Shown: positions 1-7,726, counted from the first letter of the stretch. The stretch: 12,962 bases of DNA from JBCDLI01 sp038745535 (GCA_038745535.1 JBCDLI010000066.1:1-12962), one strand, 5' to 3'. Notes: generated by a model not told the origin, from the letters alone. Numbers and translations: made by a program.

Positions 1-289
1 CGGCGATGTCGTTGACACGCTTTAGACTGCAGATCGAGCCATGCATCAGGCCTAGGAACACACCAGCAATACCGGCTGCAAACACGCCCAACCAAGGCGA
101 CCCGGTGTGGAAAGACACGGCATAGGCGACCATCGCGCCGAGCACGAGGTTGGCCTCAAGCCCCAGATTAATGCGGCCGGATTTTTCAGTGATCGTCTCA
201 CCGAGGGCGACAAATATAAAGGGCGTCGAAACACGAATAGCTCCGCCGAGCATGGCAATGAGAATAGTGGTGATCTCTTCGCCGGACAT
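1..289 (-). CDS. ABC transporter permease, second subunit (partial, runs off window start)
   Basis: This is the N-terminal 96 residues of an inner-membrane permease of the BmpA/YufP-YufQ (NupP/NupQ-like) nucleoside-type ABC importer. The reading begins MSGEEITTILIAMLGGAI and continues with VALGETITEKSGRINLGLE, the cytoplasmic 'GE..TEKSG.INLG.EG' type segment typical of the second permease of this family (COG1079). Hydrophobic helices follow at about residues 44-75. The ATG directly abuts the TAG stop of the upstream permease (TAGATG), so the two are cotranscribed and probably translationally coupled. The C-terminal two thirds lie outside the window. The substrate is inferred to be a nucleoside or purine from family and context. 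Confidence 0.85.
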   Translation of the reverse strand, partial: MSGEEITTILIAMLGGAIRVSTPFIFVALGETITEKSGRINLGLEANLVLGAMVAYAVSFHTGSPWLGVFAAGIAGVFLGLMHGSICSLKRVNDIA

Positions 290-1402
290 CTAATCTGCCC
301 TCACTTTCGGCTGAAAGATAGAAAAGCGACCGTAGAGCGTCTCACTCGCCAGCAGCACCACGAAGATGATGCCTTGGAGAACGAGCGCCGTAGCGTCCGG
401 CATGTCCATCCGGCGTTGGATTAAGCCGCCGGAGGCCTCAATCGCGCCGAACAAAATTGCCACGGGGATCACCATGGCCGGGTTTTGGCGCGCCAAAAAC
501 GCGACTAGAATTCCAGTAAAGCCGTAGCCCGCCACGAGCGACGCATTGGCTTGGCCGTGGATCGCCGCAACTTCAAAGTACCCGGCGATGCCGGCGCAAG
601 CGCCCGCGATTGCAGCGCATGACACGATCAACATGCCCACGGGCAATCCTTGCGCCTTGGCAGCGCGGGGATTGCCTCCGGTGATCCGAGCGGCGAACCC
701 AAACGTCGTGCGGGCCATGACGATTTGCAGGATGATCGCCAGGACGATGCCCGCGACCAGGCCCCAATGGACGCTCGTTCCCGGGATGTCGCCGACCATA
801 TAAACATCACCGATCGGCAGTGTGCTCGGCTTATTTTGTGATGCTGGATCGCGGAGCGCGCCTTCTACGAAAAAGTTCATGATGGCGATCGCGATATAGG
901 TGAGAAGCAATGTTGAGATCGTTTCGTTGACACCGCGCGCATGGCGAAGCCAACCCGCCAGACCGTTCCAAGCGCCGCCCGCGACCATCGCGGCAAAAAC
1001 CATGAGCAGCATGGTGAATATTGGCGGCGCTTCGATTGTGACCAGTGGGATAGCGATGGCGGCGGCCGCAAACCCGCCGATCACCAACGCCCCTTCAGCG
1101 CCTATCATGACAAGGCCGATGCGCGCCGGAATTGCAAACGCTAAGCCGGTCAGGATAAGCGGTGCAGACCGTTGGAGTGTGTTTTGGATGGAAAAGGACG
1201 TTCCAAAACCGCCCTTCCACACCAGCTGAAAGTACTCCACCGGGCTTTTGCCAAGCACCAACAAAAACACCGAAAACAACACACCGGAAAACAAAAGAGC
1301 GCCAAGCGGCAGCAGCCACGCTTCCAGTGCCGCACGCGCGCGGTCGGTGTCGATTTTTGGGCCGCTCATACTTGGGCCCGCTATCGGTTCAACCTGAGCC
1401 AT
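290..1402 (-). CDS. ABC transporter permease, first subunit (nucleoside/BMP type)
   Basis: A 370-residue integral membrane permease of the COG4603 (YufP/NupP-like) type, normal length for the family. The N-terminus (about 1-27) is cytoplasmic. It is followed by a series of hydrophobic helices starting about residue 29, with the conserved region LTGLAFAIPARIGLVMIGAEG (about residues 84-104) and the cytoplasmic GGNPRAAKAQGL loop (about 242-253) that contacts the ATPase in this family. It forms the translocation pore with the next gene, which starts at the base after this stop. The start ATG has no strong ribosome binding site. Met12 is an alternative start and is no better supported. It lies downstream of the BMP binding-protein gene, after a 112-bp spacer containing a strong hairpin. 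Confidence 0.92.
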   Translation of the reverse strand: MAQVEPIAGPSMSGPKIDTDRARAALEAWLLPLGALLFSGVLFSVFLLVLGKSPVEYFQLVWKGGFGTSFSIQNTLQRSAPLILTGLAFAIPARIGLVMIGAEGALVIGGFAAAAIAIPLVTIEAPPIFTMLLMVFAAMVAGGAWNGLAGWLRHARGVNETISTLLLTYIAIAIMNFFVEGALRDPASQNKPSTLPIGDVYMVGDIPGTSVHWGLVAGIVLAIILQIVMARTTFGFAARITGGNPRAAKAQGLPVGMLIVSCAAIAGACAGIAGYFEVAAIHGQANASLVAGYGFTGILVAFLARQNPAMVIPVAILFGAIEASGGLIQRRMDMPDATALVLQGIIFVVLLASETLYGRFSIFQPKVRAD

Positions 1403-1458
1403 GTAATTTCAGATCATTCGCGTTTTGGCGCTGCCGACACTTCGATTTTTGCGAATTG

Positions 1459-1497
1459 GGCGCCCCACCACCGGCTTACGGAAGTGGTGGGGCAGAC
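1459..1497 (-). promoter_or_regulatory. Strong intergenic hairpin between binding-protein and permease genes
   Basis: A perfect 10-bp inverted repeat: GCCCCACCAC at 1462-1471 and GTGGTGGGGC at 1484-1493, with a 12-nt loop. It sits in the 112-bp spacer just downstream of the BMP binding-protein stop codon, on the transcribed strand of that gene. No run of T follows the stem on the minus strand, so it is not a convincing intrinsic terminator. Hairpins in this position in binding-protein-dependent transport operons often protect the upstream mRNA from 3' decay, giving more binding protein than permease. That role is inferred here. Confidence 0.6.
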
Positions 1498-1514
1498 GCC
1501 GATTTTTCAGTCGA

Positions 1515-2627
1515 TCACGTTGTGGAACCGATTACGCCCTCAAGGAGATAGCCCATGCCATCCAATTCTGGATCGTAATTGTCCTTCGGTCCGTCGATGA
1601 CGAGATTACCCTCATTGTCATTGAGCGGACCAACATAGATCGGGTCACCTGCCTTTAGGCCAGCAATCGCGGCTTCTGCGGCGGTAACGGCTTCGGGCGT
1701 TGCTCCGGCACCGAACGCTGTGTTCTGGACCATATCGTTATGGTAGCCGCCGACGACGACGTTTGGCAGCGGCTCACCTTTGCCGAGAAGGTCTGCATAG
1801 AGGCTGTATATCGTTTCCCACTTGTATTCGGCACCTGTGATAAATCCATTCGGTGCAAGCGGTGCTTGCGACGCATTGTGGCCACACGATTTTATGCCAC
1901 GCGCCTCAGCCGTTTCGATCACCACTTTTGGGCCGTCGACGTGGCAAGTCAGAACATCACAACCAGCATCAACAAGTGCGTTTGAAGCTTCCGCCTCACG
2001 AACTGGCAGTGACCATTCACCGGTAAAGATGACCTGCACTTCCGCCTCTGGATTGACCGAGCGAGCGCCCAACAAAACCGAGTTGATGTTTGAGAGAACA
2101 GACGGGATTGGTTTTGCCGCCACGAAGCCGATTTTATTGGTGGTCGTCGAAAGCCCAGCGGCAACGCCGTTCACGTAGTGAGCTTGGTTTAGATAACAGA
2201 AATAGCTTCCCGCATTCTTCGGGTCCGTTTCCTCATTCCAGAGCGGTGCCGCGTGGCGGAACTCCACGTCCGGGTACTTTTTTGCAAGCTCAACAACAAA
2301 CGGATTGTAGTACCCAAAAGAAGTCGCAAGGATAAGGTTTGCACCGTCAAGGTTGATCATTGATTCCATCGACTGGGCGACGGCATCTGTCTCAGGCACA
2401 TTTTCTTCTTCGATCACAGAAACGTTGTCGACACCCTTCAAAATCTCCATGGCGACAGCGTGGGCCTGGTTCCAGCCAAAGTCGTCGCGAGGGCCAACAT
2501 AAACCGCGCCGAGAGTAACATCGGAGGCGCGCGCAGCTCCTGTCATGCCAAGCGGCAAGGCCGCACCTGCTGCACCGGCAGCACCTGCTTTCAGCAATGA
2601 GCGGCGGGAAATTTTGAATTGAGACAT
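1515..2627 (-). CDS. BMP-family ABC transporter substrate-binding protein (Tat-exported)
   Basis: A 370-residue periplasmic solute-binding protein of the basic membrane protein family (PF02608/COG1744). Proteins of this family bind nucleosides, purines and related ligands for a YufP/YufQ-type permease pair. The N-terminus carries a clear twin-arginine signal, S7-R8-R9-S-L-L-K13, then an Ala/Gly-rich hydrophobic stretch and an A-R-A cleavage site near residue 34. The mature protein opens with VTLGAVYVGPRDDFGWNQAH, the usual BMP start. The ATG is preceded by an AGGGAG ribosome site 7 nt away. It heads the left transcription unit and precedes two permease genes. Export by Tat suggests cofactor or rapid folding before export. 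The ligand is unknown; the adjacent 8-oxoguanine deaminase makes an oxidised or ordinary purine base a reasonable guess. Confidence 0.93.
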   Translation of the reverse strand: MSQFKISRRSLLKAGAAGAAGAALPLGMTGAARASDVTLGAVYVGPRDDFGWNQAHAVAMEILKGVDNVSVIEEENVPETDAVAQSMESMINLDGANLILATSFGYYNPFVVELAKKYPDVEFRHAAPLWNEETDPKNAGSYFCYLNQAHYVNGVAAGLSTTTNKIGFVAAKPIPSVLSNINSVLLGARSVNPEAEVQVIFTGEWSLPVREAEASNALVDAGCDVLTCHVDGPKVVIETAEARGIKSCGHNASQAPLAPNGFITGAEYKWETIYSLYADLLGKGEPLPNVVVGGYHNDMVQNTAFGAGATPEAVTAAEAAIAGLKAGDPIYVGPLNDNEGNLVIDGPKDNYDPELDGMGYLLEGVIGSTT

Positions 2628-2651
2628 CGATTAGCTCCCTGAACTTTTACC

Positions 2652-2677
2652 GTGGCCCAAAGGTCAATGGGTGCCAC
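2652..2677 (-). other. Leader hairpin upstream of BMP gene
   Basis: On the minus strand GTGGCACCC and GGGCCAC flank a 10-nt loop. They form a 4-bp plus 3-bp stem interrupted by a 2-nt bulge, 25 nt before the start codon of the BMP binding-protein gene and just upstream of its ribosome site. It may be an operator or leader structure. It could also be chance. Confidence 0.25.
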
Positions 2678-2777
2678 AGCAAGAGGAATGCAATCGATAT
2701 GCCATGGGCGCTTTTCGTCCTTACACTCTGTTTTCAGGCGGTTATTTGTCCCATTGAGCGGCCAGACAGTAGCCGCA

Positions 2778-2806
2778 ATTTAAACGTCTGCCTGAATTTT
2801 AATCAA
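2778..2806 (-). promoter_or_regulatory. Candidate sigma-70-type promoter for the BMP transporter unit
   Basis: In the 209-bp gap between the 2OG-oxygenase and the BMP gene, the minus strand reads TTGATT, a 17-nt spacer, then TTAAAT. These match four of six bases at each consensus element with ideal spacing. The same stretch holds a 6-bp inverted repeat (CTGCCT at 2788-2793 and AGGCAG at 2806-2811) that could weakly terminate the upstream operon. The gap suggests the transporter may have its own start site, though read-through is possible. No riboswitch resembling the guanidine aptamer was seen here. Confidence 0.3.
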
Positions 2807-2836
2807 GGCAGGGGCGCTGCTTAAAAGCCGGGCAAT

Positions 2837-3799
2837 TTAGGCGATGCCGCTCGCTTTATAGGTAGGGTCCAGCTTACTCGCGAGGTAGTCGTCACCACGG
2901 ATTGGCGGGTACTTAACCGGCTGGTTTTCAGCGATGCAGGTTGGCAGCGTTTCGATGATCGCGTCCGGATTTGGGTCCAGAAAGAACGCAACAGAATAGC
3001 GCTCTACGCCCTTTGGGCTGACCACTCTGTGCGGCGTTGAAACATACACGTCATTGGTCCAGCGCATAAGGCAATCACCGATATTGACGACAAAGGCCCC
3101 CGGCACATGTGGCGCGGGAATCCAGTTTCCATCGCGCGATCGAACCTCCAGACCACCGACCTCGTCGGTCATCAAAAGCGTGATGTTGCCGTAGTCGGTG
3201 TGTTCGCCTGCCCCCATCTGCCCGTCTTCCATCGCGTCGGGCCGTTCAGGATAGTGAAGCAATCGCAGTGTCGCTAAAGGTCGATCCAATTGATCGGTGA
3301 AATAGTCCGGGGCGACACCGAGATCATGCGCGAAGCCTTTGTGCATCACACGGCCGATCTCCGACACCCGTTCGAAATAATCGAGCATGGTTTCGCGAAA
3401 GCCGGGTAAGTCTGGCCAAAGGTTCAACGCGCGGAACTTCTGACCTGCCAGGATTTCAGGATCGTCGGCTTGCAACTCCAAACCGATGTTAAAGACCTCT
3501 TTCAGGTCTTGGGGTTTTGACGGATCGAGCGCCTCCCCCTTCATGGGCACATAACCGCGATTGCCGGTTTTCGCCGAATAAAGAGCCTTCTTCTTCTGCT
3601 CGACTGGCAATGCGAAGAACTCAGCAGACGCTTTAAAGACGCTGTCGATATCCTGATCGCTAAGACCGTGACCTTTGACATACATAAAGCCGATATCCCG
3701 GCAGACATTCCCCATGCGTTTTGCGGTTTCAGCTATTGCCGCTTCATCGTTGCCGAACAATGAGCTGATATCGATAATCGGGAGTTCAATTTCCGGCAT
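2837..3799 (-). CDS. 2-oxoglutarate/Fe(II)-dependent oxygenase, isopenicillin-N-synthase-like
   Basis: A 320-residue soluble oxygenase with the two domains of the family: DIOX_N (about residues 5-115, beginning LPIIDISSLFG) and the double-stranded beta-helix 2OG-FeII domain (about 175-275). The iron ligands are visible as H200-T-D202 and H257, and the 2-oxoglutarate carboxylate binders as R267-x-S269. The ATG at 3799 was chosen because AAAGGAA lies just upstream and the protein then starts at the usual MPEIELPIID. A TTG 12 codons further upstream is possible but has no such site. It follows the 8-oxoguanine deaminase by 45 bp, so it is probably the last gene of the guanidine operon. The substrate is unknown. 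The ethylene-forming enzyme and plant homoarginine 6-hydroxylases of the same superfamily release guanidine from arginine-like substrates, which makes this context suggestive but not proven. Confidence 0.92.
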   Translation of the reverse strand: MPEIELPIIDISSLFGNDEAAIAETAKRMGNVCRDIGFMYVKGHGLSDQDIDSVFKASAEFFALPVEQKKKALYSAKTGNRGYVPMKGEALDPSKPQDLKEVFNIGLELQADDPEILAGQKFRALNLWPDLPGFRETMLDYFERVSEIGRVMHKGFAHDLGVAPDYFTDQLDRPLATLRLLHYPERPDAMEDGQMGAGEHTDYGNITLLMTDEVGGLEVRSRDGNWIPAPHVPGAFVVNIGDCLMRWTNDVYVSTPHRVVSPKGVERYSVAFFLDPNPDAIIETLPTCIAENQPVKYPPIRGDDYLASKLDPTYKASGIA

Positions 3800-3844
3800 C
3801 TCTTGTTCCTTTATGAAAACACCTTCTTCATCCAAACGCTGTCT

Positions 3845-5179
3845 TTATCGGAACGCCTTGGCAGCAGCCGAATGATCACGGATGAGTTTTGTCACATCAA
3901 GGCCGGGGATAACGCCGCCCACGACACGCCAGGCTCCGGCGACCATAACGCGATCGGCCCTGCTTGCGCCGCAGTGCACAAGCGCAGCGATTGGATCATG
4001 GTTGCCGGAGAAACGCATTTCATCAAGTTTGAAGAGCGCTAGATCGGCCTGCTTCCCGACCGCTATTTCTCCTATGTCGTTCCGGTTCAAGCAACGCGCT
4101 GAACCGGTGGTCGCCCACCGCAAGGCATCGCGGTGCGTGATGCGATCAGCGGCCTCATAGCCCAAGCGGTTGACCATCAAGGCGTGGCGTACTTCTTCCA
4201 TGAGATTTGAGCTGTCGTTTGAGGCGGAACCATCAACACCGAGGCCCACGGGGCTGCCTGCTGCCTCAAGGTCGAGCGTTTTACAAAAACCGGAAGCAAG
4301 GACCGCGTTTGACGTGGGGCAATGGCAAACGCCGACGCCGTGATGTCCAAGCTTTTTACAATCCTCGCTGGTAAAGTGGATACCGTGGGCAAGCCAAGTG
4401 CGGGGCTGGAGCCAATTGCAATCGTCAAGCCAATCGACGGGGCGATAGCCGAATGTCTCCAGGCAATAGGCCTCTTCATCGGTGGTCTCGGCGAGATGGG
4501 TATGCATTGCGCAATCGTGTCTGTTGGCCAACGCCGCGCTTTCGCGCATCACATTGATTGACACATTAAAAGGCGCACACGGTGCCAGCGCGATCTGGAT
4601 CAAAGCGCCGTCTTTGTTGTCGTGGTATTTTGCGAGAACACGCTCGCTATCGGCAAGGACGGTATCGTCGTCCTGCACGATACTGTCGTCTGGAATGGCG
4701 CCATCTTTTTCAGAAAGCGTGAGTGAGCCACGCGTTACCGTTGCGCGAATTCCGAGCGCGAGCGCCTCTTCCACCTCAATGTCGACGGCGTCTTCGAGAC
4801 CTTCGTATACCATGTAATTGTGGTCCATTGCGGTGGTGCAACCGGAAACCAGAAGCTCTGCGTAGGCGAGCTTGGCCGCGACACGAAACATGTCCCGATT
4901 GAGGTTTTTCCAGATCGGATAAAGCGCTTGCAGCCAAGGGAAGAGTTCTTTGTCGCGAGCGGCGGGATGGGCTCTACAAAGCGTCTGGAAAAAGTGGTGA
5001 TGGGTGTTGATGAGGCCTGGAATAATGACATGCTCGGATGCGTCATATACCTCACATTCCCGTGTGGTAGGTGACTGCCCCGATGGCACGAGTTCCACAA
5101 TCCGGCTTCCATCAACGACGACACCGCCGCCAGCATTTTCTGCGAGGATCGCAAGCGGATTTTTGATCCACAGCGGCAT
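3845..5179 (-). CDS. 8-oxoguanine deaminase (amidohydrolase)
   Basis: A 444-residue cytoplasmic amidohydrolase of the TRZ/ATZ (cog0402) group that closely resembles bacterial 8-oxoguanine deaminase (EC 3.5.4.32), which converts 8-oxoguanine to urate and ammonia. Metal and catalytic residues are in place: H60-x-H62 in the NTHHHFFQTL motif, H228 and E231 in HTHLAET, H265 in LAHGIHF, and D316 in GVDGSASND. The LALFKLDEMRFSGNHDP-like C-terminal stretch (about 379-395) is also typical. The ATG is 12 bp after the stop of the His-rich gene, and an AGGAG ribosome site overlaps that stop, so the two are coupled. Atrazine-type chlorohydrolases and SAH/MTA deaminases are alternatives within the superfamily. 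Overall similarity favours 8-oxoguanine as substrate. Confidence 0.88.
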   Translation of the reverse strand: MPLWIKNPLAILAENAGGGVVVDGSRIVELVPSGQSPTTRECEVYDASEHVIIPGLINTHHHFFQTLCRAHPAARDKELFPWLQALYPIWKNLNRDMFRVAAKLAYAELLVSGCTTAMDHNYMVYEGLEDAVDIEVEEALALGIRATVTRGSLTLSEKDGAIPDDSIVQDDDTVLADSERVLAKYHDNKDGALIQIALAPCAPFNVSINVMRESAALANRHDCAMHTHLAETTDEEAYCLETFGYRPVDWLDDCNWLQPRTWLAHGIHFTSEDCKKLGHHGVGVCHCPTSNAVLASGFCKTLDLEAAGSPVGLGVDGSASNDSSNLMEEVRHALMVNRLGYEAADRITHRDALRWATTGSARCLNRNDIGEIAVGKQADLALFKLDEMRFSGNHDPIAALVHCGASRADRVMVAGAWRVVGGVIPGLDVTKLIRDHSAAAKAFR

Positions 5180-5191
5180 ACGCTTTCTCTC

Positions 5192-5665
5192 CTACACGGC
5201 AGCTTTCTTTGACAGCATGTCCAGCAAATCCACGTCTTCGCGATCGGTGAGCGACACGTAGATGAACGTCATGGTTTCGCGCTCCTCGATCATTGCTGCC
5301 GGGTATTGCAGGTAGGCCAACTCACGAGAGCTGAAAGCAGGTGACGCGGTGCCCAATTGCCAAGCGGTCTCAATTTTGGTTTCCACTAGGTGCAGCGTTA
5401 GGCCGTCAGCGCCAACGCGCTTTGTCGGAATGCCCGCTAGTTCGATAAACGCCGCCTTGTCGGTCGCTTTTCTAAAGCCTTCAATAAACGAGGCCGCGAG
5501 CGCTTGGGTGCGGTCCAGCCGTTCTTTTTCCAGATCAGTGTGCACATGGCTGTGCATATGGTCATGGTTATGATTGTGATGACGGTGGTGGGCTGGGCCA
5601 TGATCGTGATCACGGTCGTTATTATCAGCTCGGCTTGGGTGTGGGTGCGCGCGTTGTCGTGTCAT
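5192..5665 (-). CDS. Histidine-rich small protein, possible metal chaperone for the ureohydrolase
   Basis: A 157-residue soluble protein that I do not assign to a named family. Residues 1-42 contain 14 histidines, many in an alternating H-x-H pattern between 20 and 42 (for example HHRHHNHNHDHMHSHVH), mixed with Asp and Asn. This resembles the metal-storing tails of HypB, UreE and SlyD. The remaining ~115 residues are a compact acidic/hydrophobic domain with no signal peptide or membrane segment. The ATG overlaps the ureohydrolase stop as ATGA, so it should be translated together with that enzyme. Known guanidine hydrolases need Ni2+ and are accompanied by HypA/HypB-like chaperones. No such genes are seen here, so a Ni2+ (or Mn2+) delivery role is inferred for this protein. 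A zinc or nickel storage role is the alternative. Confidence 0.88.
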   Translation of the reverse strand: MTRQRAHPHPSRADNNDRDHDHGPAHHRHHNHNHDHMHSHVHTDLEKERLDRTQALAASFIEGFRKATDKAAFIELAGIPTKRVGADGLTLHLVETKIETAWQLGTASPAFSSRELAYLQYPAAMIEERETMTFIYVSLTDREDVDLLDMLSKKAAV

Positions 5666-6924
5666 GACTTCACGTCCCAACCTTGTGAGCCAACATCTGG
5701 CCCCGCTTCAATTTCAACGGGCTTGTCGATGATGCCTTTGTGCGAACCCATCTTTCCGTGGCTGACCAGAGTGCCCAACACATCGACGATCACGCGGGTC
5801 GCAAGAAGTGCCGTGATATCTGACGTGTCATAGGGCGGCGAAACCTCGACGACTTCAAGCCCGCAAATCCCCTCTTTTGCGACAAGCGATACCAGTTCCA
5901 GTGCCTCACGAGGGAGGAAACCACCCGGTTCTGGCCAGCCTGTTCCCGGGACGAAGCCGCAATCGACGCTGTCGATGTCAAATGAGATGTAGACGGCATC
6001 GGCATCTTTCCACGCCAGCTCGAGCGCGCGTGCTGCCGTTTCAGCTAGTCCGAGCTCTTCAATATCGCGCATGGTGAAGATGTTTGTGTTGCGTTTTCGC
6101 GCTTCTTCCACGCCCTCACGCGGCACCTGCCATCCGCCAATACCGACTTGAACCAGATTGACGGCGGGGACATTGGCAAGGTCGGTTGCATGGAACCACG
6201 GCGTGGTGTGCATGCGCTCGTCGAGATCTTTTTCCTGAATGTCGATGTGCCTGTCGAAATGCACGATGCCGATGCGTTTGGACGTGCATTGCGCAATTCC
6301 GCGAACGCAGGGAAAGCCAATCGAATGGTCTCCACCAATCATGATTGGCAGAGCGCCCGATGATGCCACATGGCTTACAGCGCGGCTCACTTGATCAAAC
6401 GTCTTCTCAATGTTTGCGGGAATTGTGAACACATCACCAACGTCACAGAGGGTCATCTGTTCACGAAGGTCGACACCCATCTCGTAATTGTAGGGTGTGT
6501 AAAGCGCAGAAATTTTTCGAACGCCTTGCGGACCAAAGCGCGTACCCGGGCGATAGGTCGTGCCCCCGTCAAAGGGAACACCTATGATGGCGGCATCATA
6601 GGAGCCAACCTTCGTTACGTCCTCAATGTATGGTGCTTTGAGAAACGTGTTTATGCCCGCGTAGTGGGGTAGCTCACCGCGCGCAAAGGTCGGAATCGAC
6701 TTGTCTTCCAGACTGTCGGAGCCGGTTAATCCCATGCGCAATGCCCATGCCCGTTCCTGCTGCCACGCTGTGCCGGGAAGCGTCCCTTCTTTTTCCGCAG
6801 CCTTCCATCCGCGAAGGTTCAGCTTGTCGAAATCGGGATGATGGCCACGTTGTATGATTGGGCGTCCTGTTACCCCTGCTTTTCGCCCGGCCCTTCGCGG
6901 TCCGAATTCAAATAGCTTGCGCAT
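5662..6924 (-). CDS. gdmH: Ureohydrolase of agmatinase family, probable guanidine hydrolase
   Basis: A 420-residue ureohydrolase, about 100 residues longer at the N-terminus than typical agmatinase. All six dinuclear metal ligands are present: H200 in GGDHS, D224, H226 and D228 in FDRHID, and D316 and D318 in SFDIDSVD. E360 in EVVEVSP is also kept. The agmatinase signature GTGTPEPGG here reads GTGWPEPGG, with Trp330 replacing Thr. To my knowledge a Trp at this site is typical of Ni2+-dependent guanidine hydrolases such as Synechocystis Sll1077. The likely reaction is guanidine plus water to urea plus ammonia. The ATG at 6924 was chosen for its GGAG site and its 17-bp overlap with the ATPase gene. 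A longer reading to 7116 would only duplicate ATPase coding sequence. The guanidine riboswitch and transporter upstream strongly favour guanidine over agmatine. Confidence 0.9.
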   Translation of the reverse strand: MRKLFEFGPRRAGRKAGVTGRPIIQRGHHPDFDKLNLRGWKAAEKEGTLPGTAWQQERAWALRMGLTGSDSLEDKSIPTFARGELPHYAGINTFLKAPYIEDVTKVGSYDAAIIGVPFDGGTTYRPGTRFGPQGVRKISALYTPYNYEMGVDLREQMTLCDVGDVFTIPANIEKTFDQVSRAVSHVASSGALPIMIGGDHSIGFPCVRGIAQCTSKRIGIVHFDRHIDIQEKDLDERMHTTPWFHATDLANVPAVNLVQVGIGGWQVPREGVEEARKRNTNIFTMRDIEELGLAETAARALELAWKDADAVYISFDIDSVDCGFVPGTGWPEPGGFLPREALELVSLVAKEGICGLEVVEVSPPYDTSDITALLATRVIVDVLGTLVSHGKMGSHKGIIDKPVEIEAGPDVGSQGWDVKS

Positions 6925-7726
6925 GGTTGGCTCCAGTGTCGTTGTTTGGTTGGGTGATGAGTTCATCGGCGTCGGGCACATCGCCCCGCACATCGTCGGT
7001 AAGCGGCAGATCATATGTAATCGTTGCGCCATAGCGTTCAGGCGCGTGTGGATCGTGGCGGGTTTTGTCAAAAACGAGCAGCCGCGTGCCAAGCTTGAAC
7101 GCTTCGTGGATGTCATGGGTGACCATCAAAATCGTCATCTTTTGCTCACGCCACAGGTCGAACAGGAGTTCGTGCATATCCAGTCGGATACCGGGATCGA
7201 GCGCGCCGAAGGGCTCGTCTAGCAGCAGAACTTCCGGTCGTTTTAAAAGTGCCTGCGCGATCGCCAAGCGCTGCTGCATGCCGCCGGACAGCTGCGCCGG
7301 ATAGCGTTTACGCGCGGATACCAAGCCAATCTTTTCAAGCGTTTCAGTCACGCGCTGGCGCGCTTCATCTCTGGCTGCACCAAAACGACGGGGCAGATAG
7401 GCGCTGTGTTGAAACTCGCTTTCGAGTATTAAATTGTCCTCGACGGTGAGGTGAGGAAAGACCGAATATTTTTGAAAAACAATGCCGCGATCCGGGGTTG
7501 GTTCGCGTGGCAGCGGTCTATCCTCGATCAGAATTTCACCACTTGTGGGAAGCTCTTGCGATAGCAGCATGCGCAAGAAGGTGGACTTTCCGCAGCCCGA
7601 TGCGCCGACAATTGTGCAGAAACTTCCGGCCGAAATGTCTATGGTCACGCGCTCTAAAACAATCGCGTCGCCATAGACCTTGCCGACATTGCGGGCACTA
7701 ATCTTGATGTCACCCGCGCCAGTCAC
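6908..7726 (-). CDS. ABC transporter ATP-binding protein (guanidine importer)
   Basis: A 272-residue ABC ATPase of the nitrate/taurine (SsuB/TauB) type that powers the importer. The motifs are complete: Walker A GASGCGKST (41-49), Q-loop Q85, signature LSGGMQQ (146-152), Walker B LLLDEP (167-172), D-loop ALD (175-177) and switch His204. It starts at GTG, overlapping the permease stop as GTGA, and its end overlaps the ureohydrolase start by 17 bp. The gene is thus locked into one operon. The C-terminal ~60 residues beyond the core are longer than in minimal family members and may be an interaction segment; nothing in them is recognised. Confidence 0.94.
   Translation of the reverse strand: MTGAGDIKISARNVGKVYGDAIVLERVTIDISAGSFCTIVGASGCGKSTFLRMLLSQELPTSGEILIEDRPLPREPTPDRGIVFQKYSVFPHLTVEDNLILESEFQHSAYLPRRFGAARDEARQRVTETLEKIGLVSARKRYPAQLSGGMQQRLAIAQALLKRPEVLLLDEPFGALDPGIRLDMHELLFDLWREQKMTILMVTHDIHEAFKLGTRLLVFDKTRHDPHAPERYGATITYDLPLTDDVRGDVPDADELITQPNNDTGANHAQAI

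Noticed and set aside
5504..5833. Plus-strand hydrophobic open frame opposite the His-rich gene (apparent membrane protein)
   Set aside because: It is the antisense of the CAT/CAC histidine codons, which read as Met/Val on the other strand. No ribosome site supports it.
6925..7116. A longer N-terminus for the ureohydrolase (64 extra residues, start at 7116)
   Set aside because: It lies wholly inside the ATPase coding sequence in another frame. The Met at 6924 has a proper GGAG site and begins the family-like sequence.
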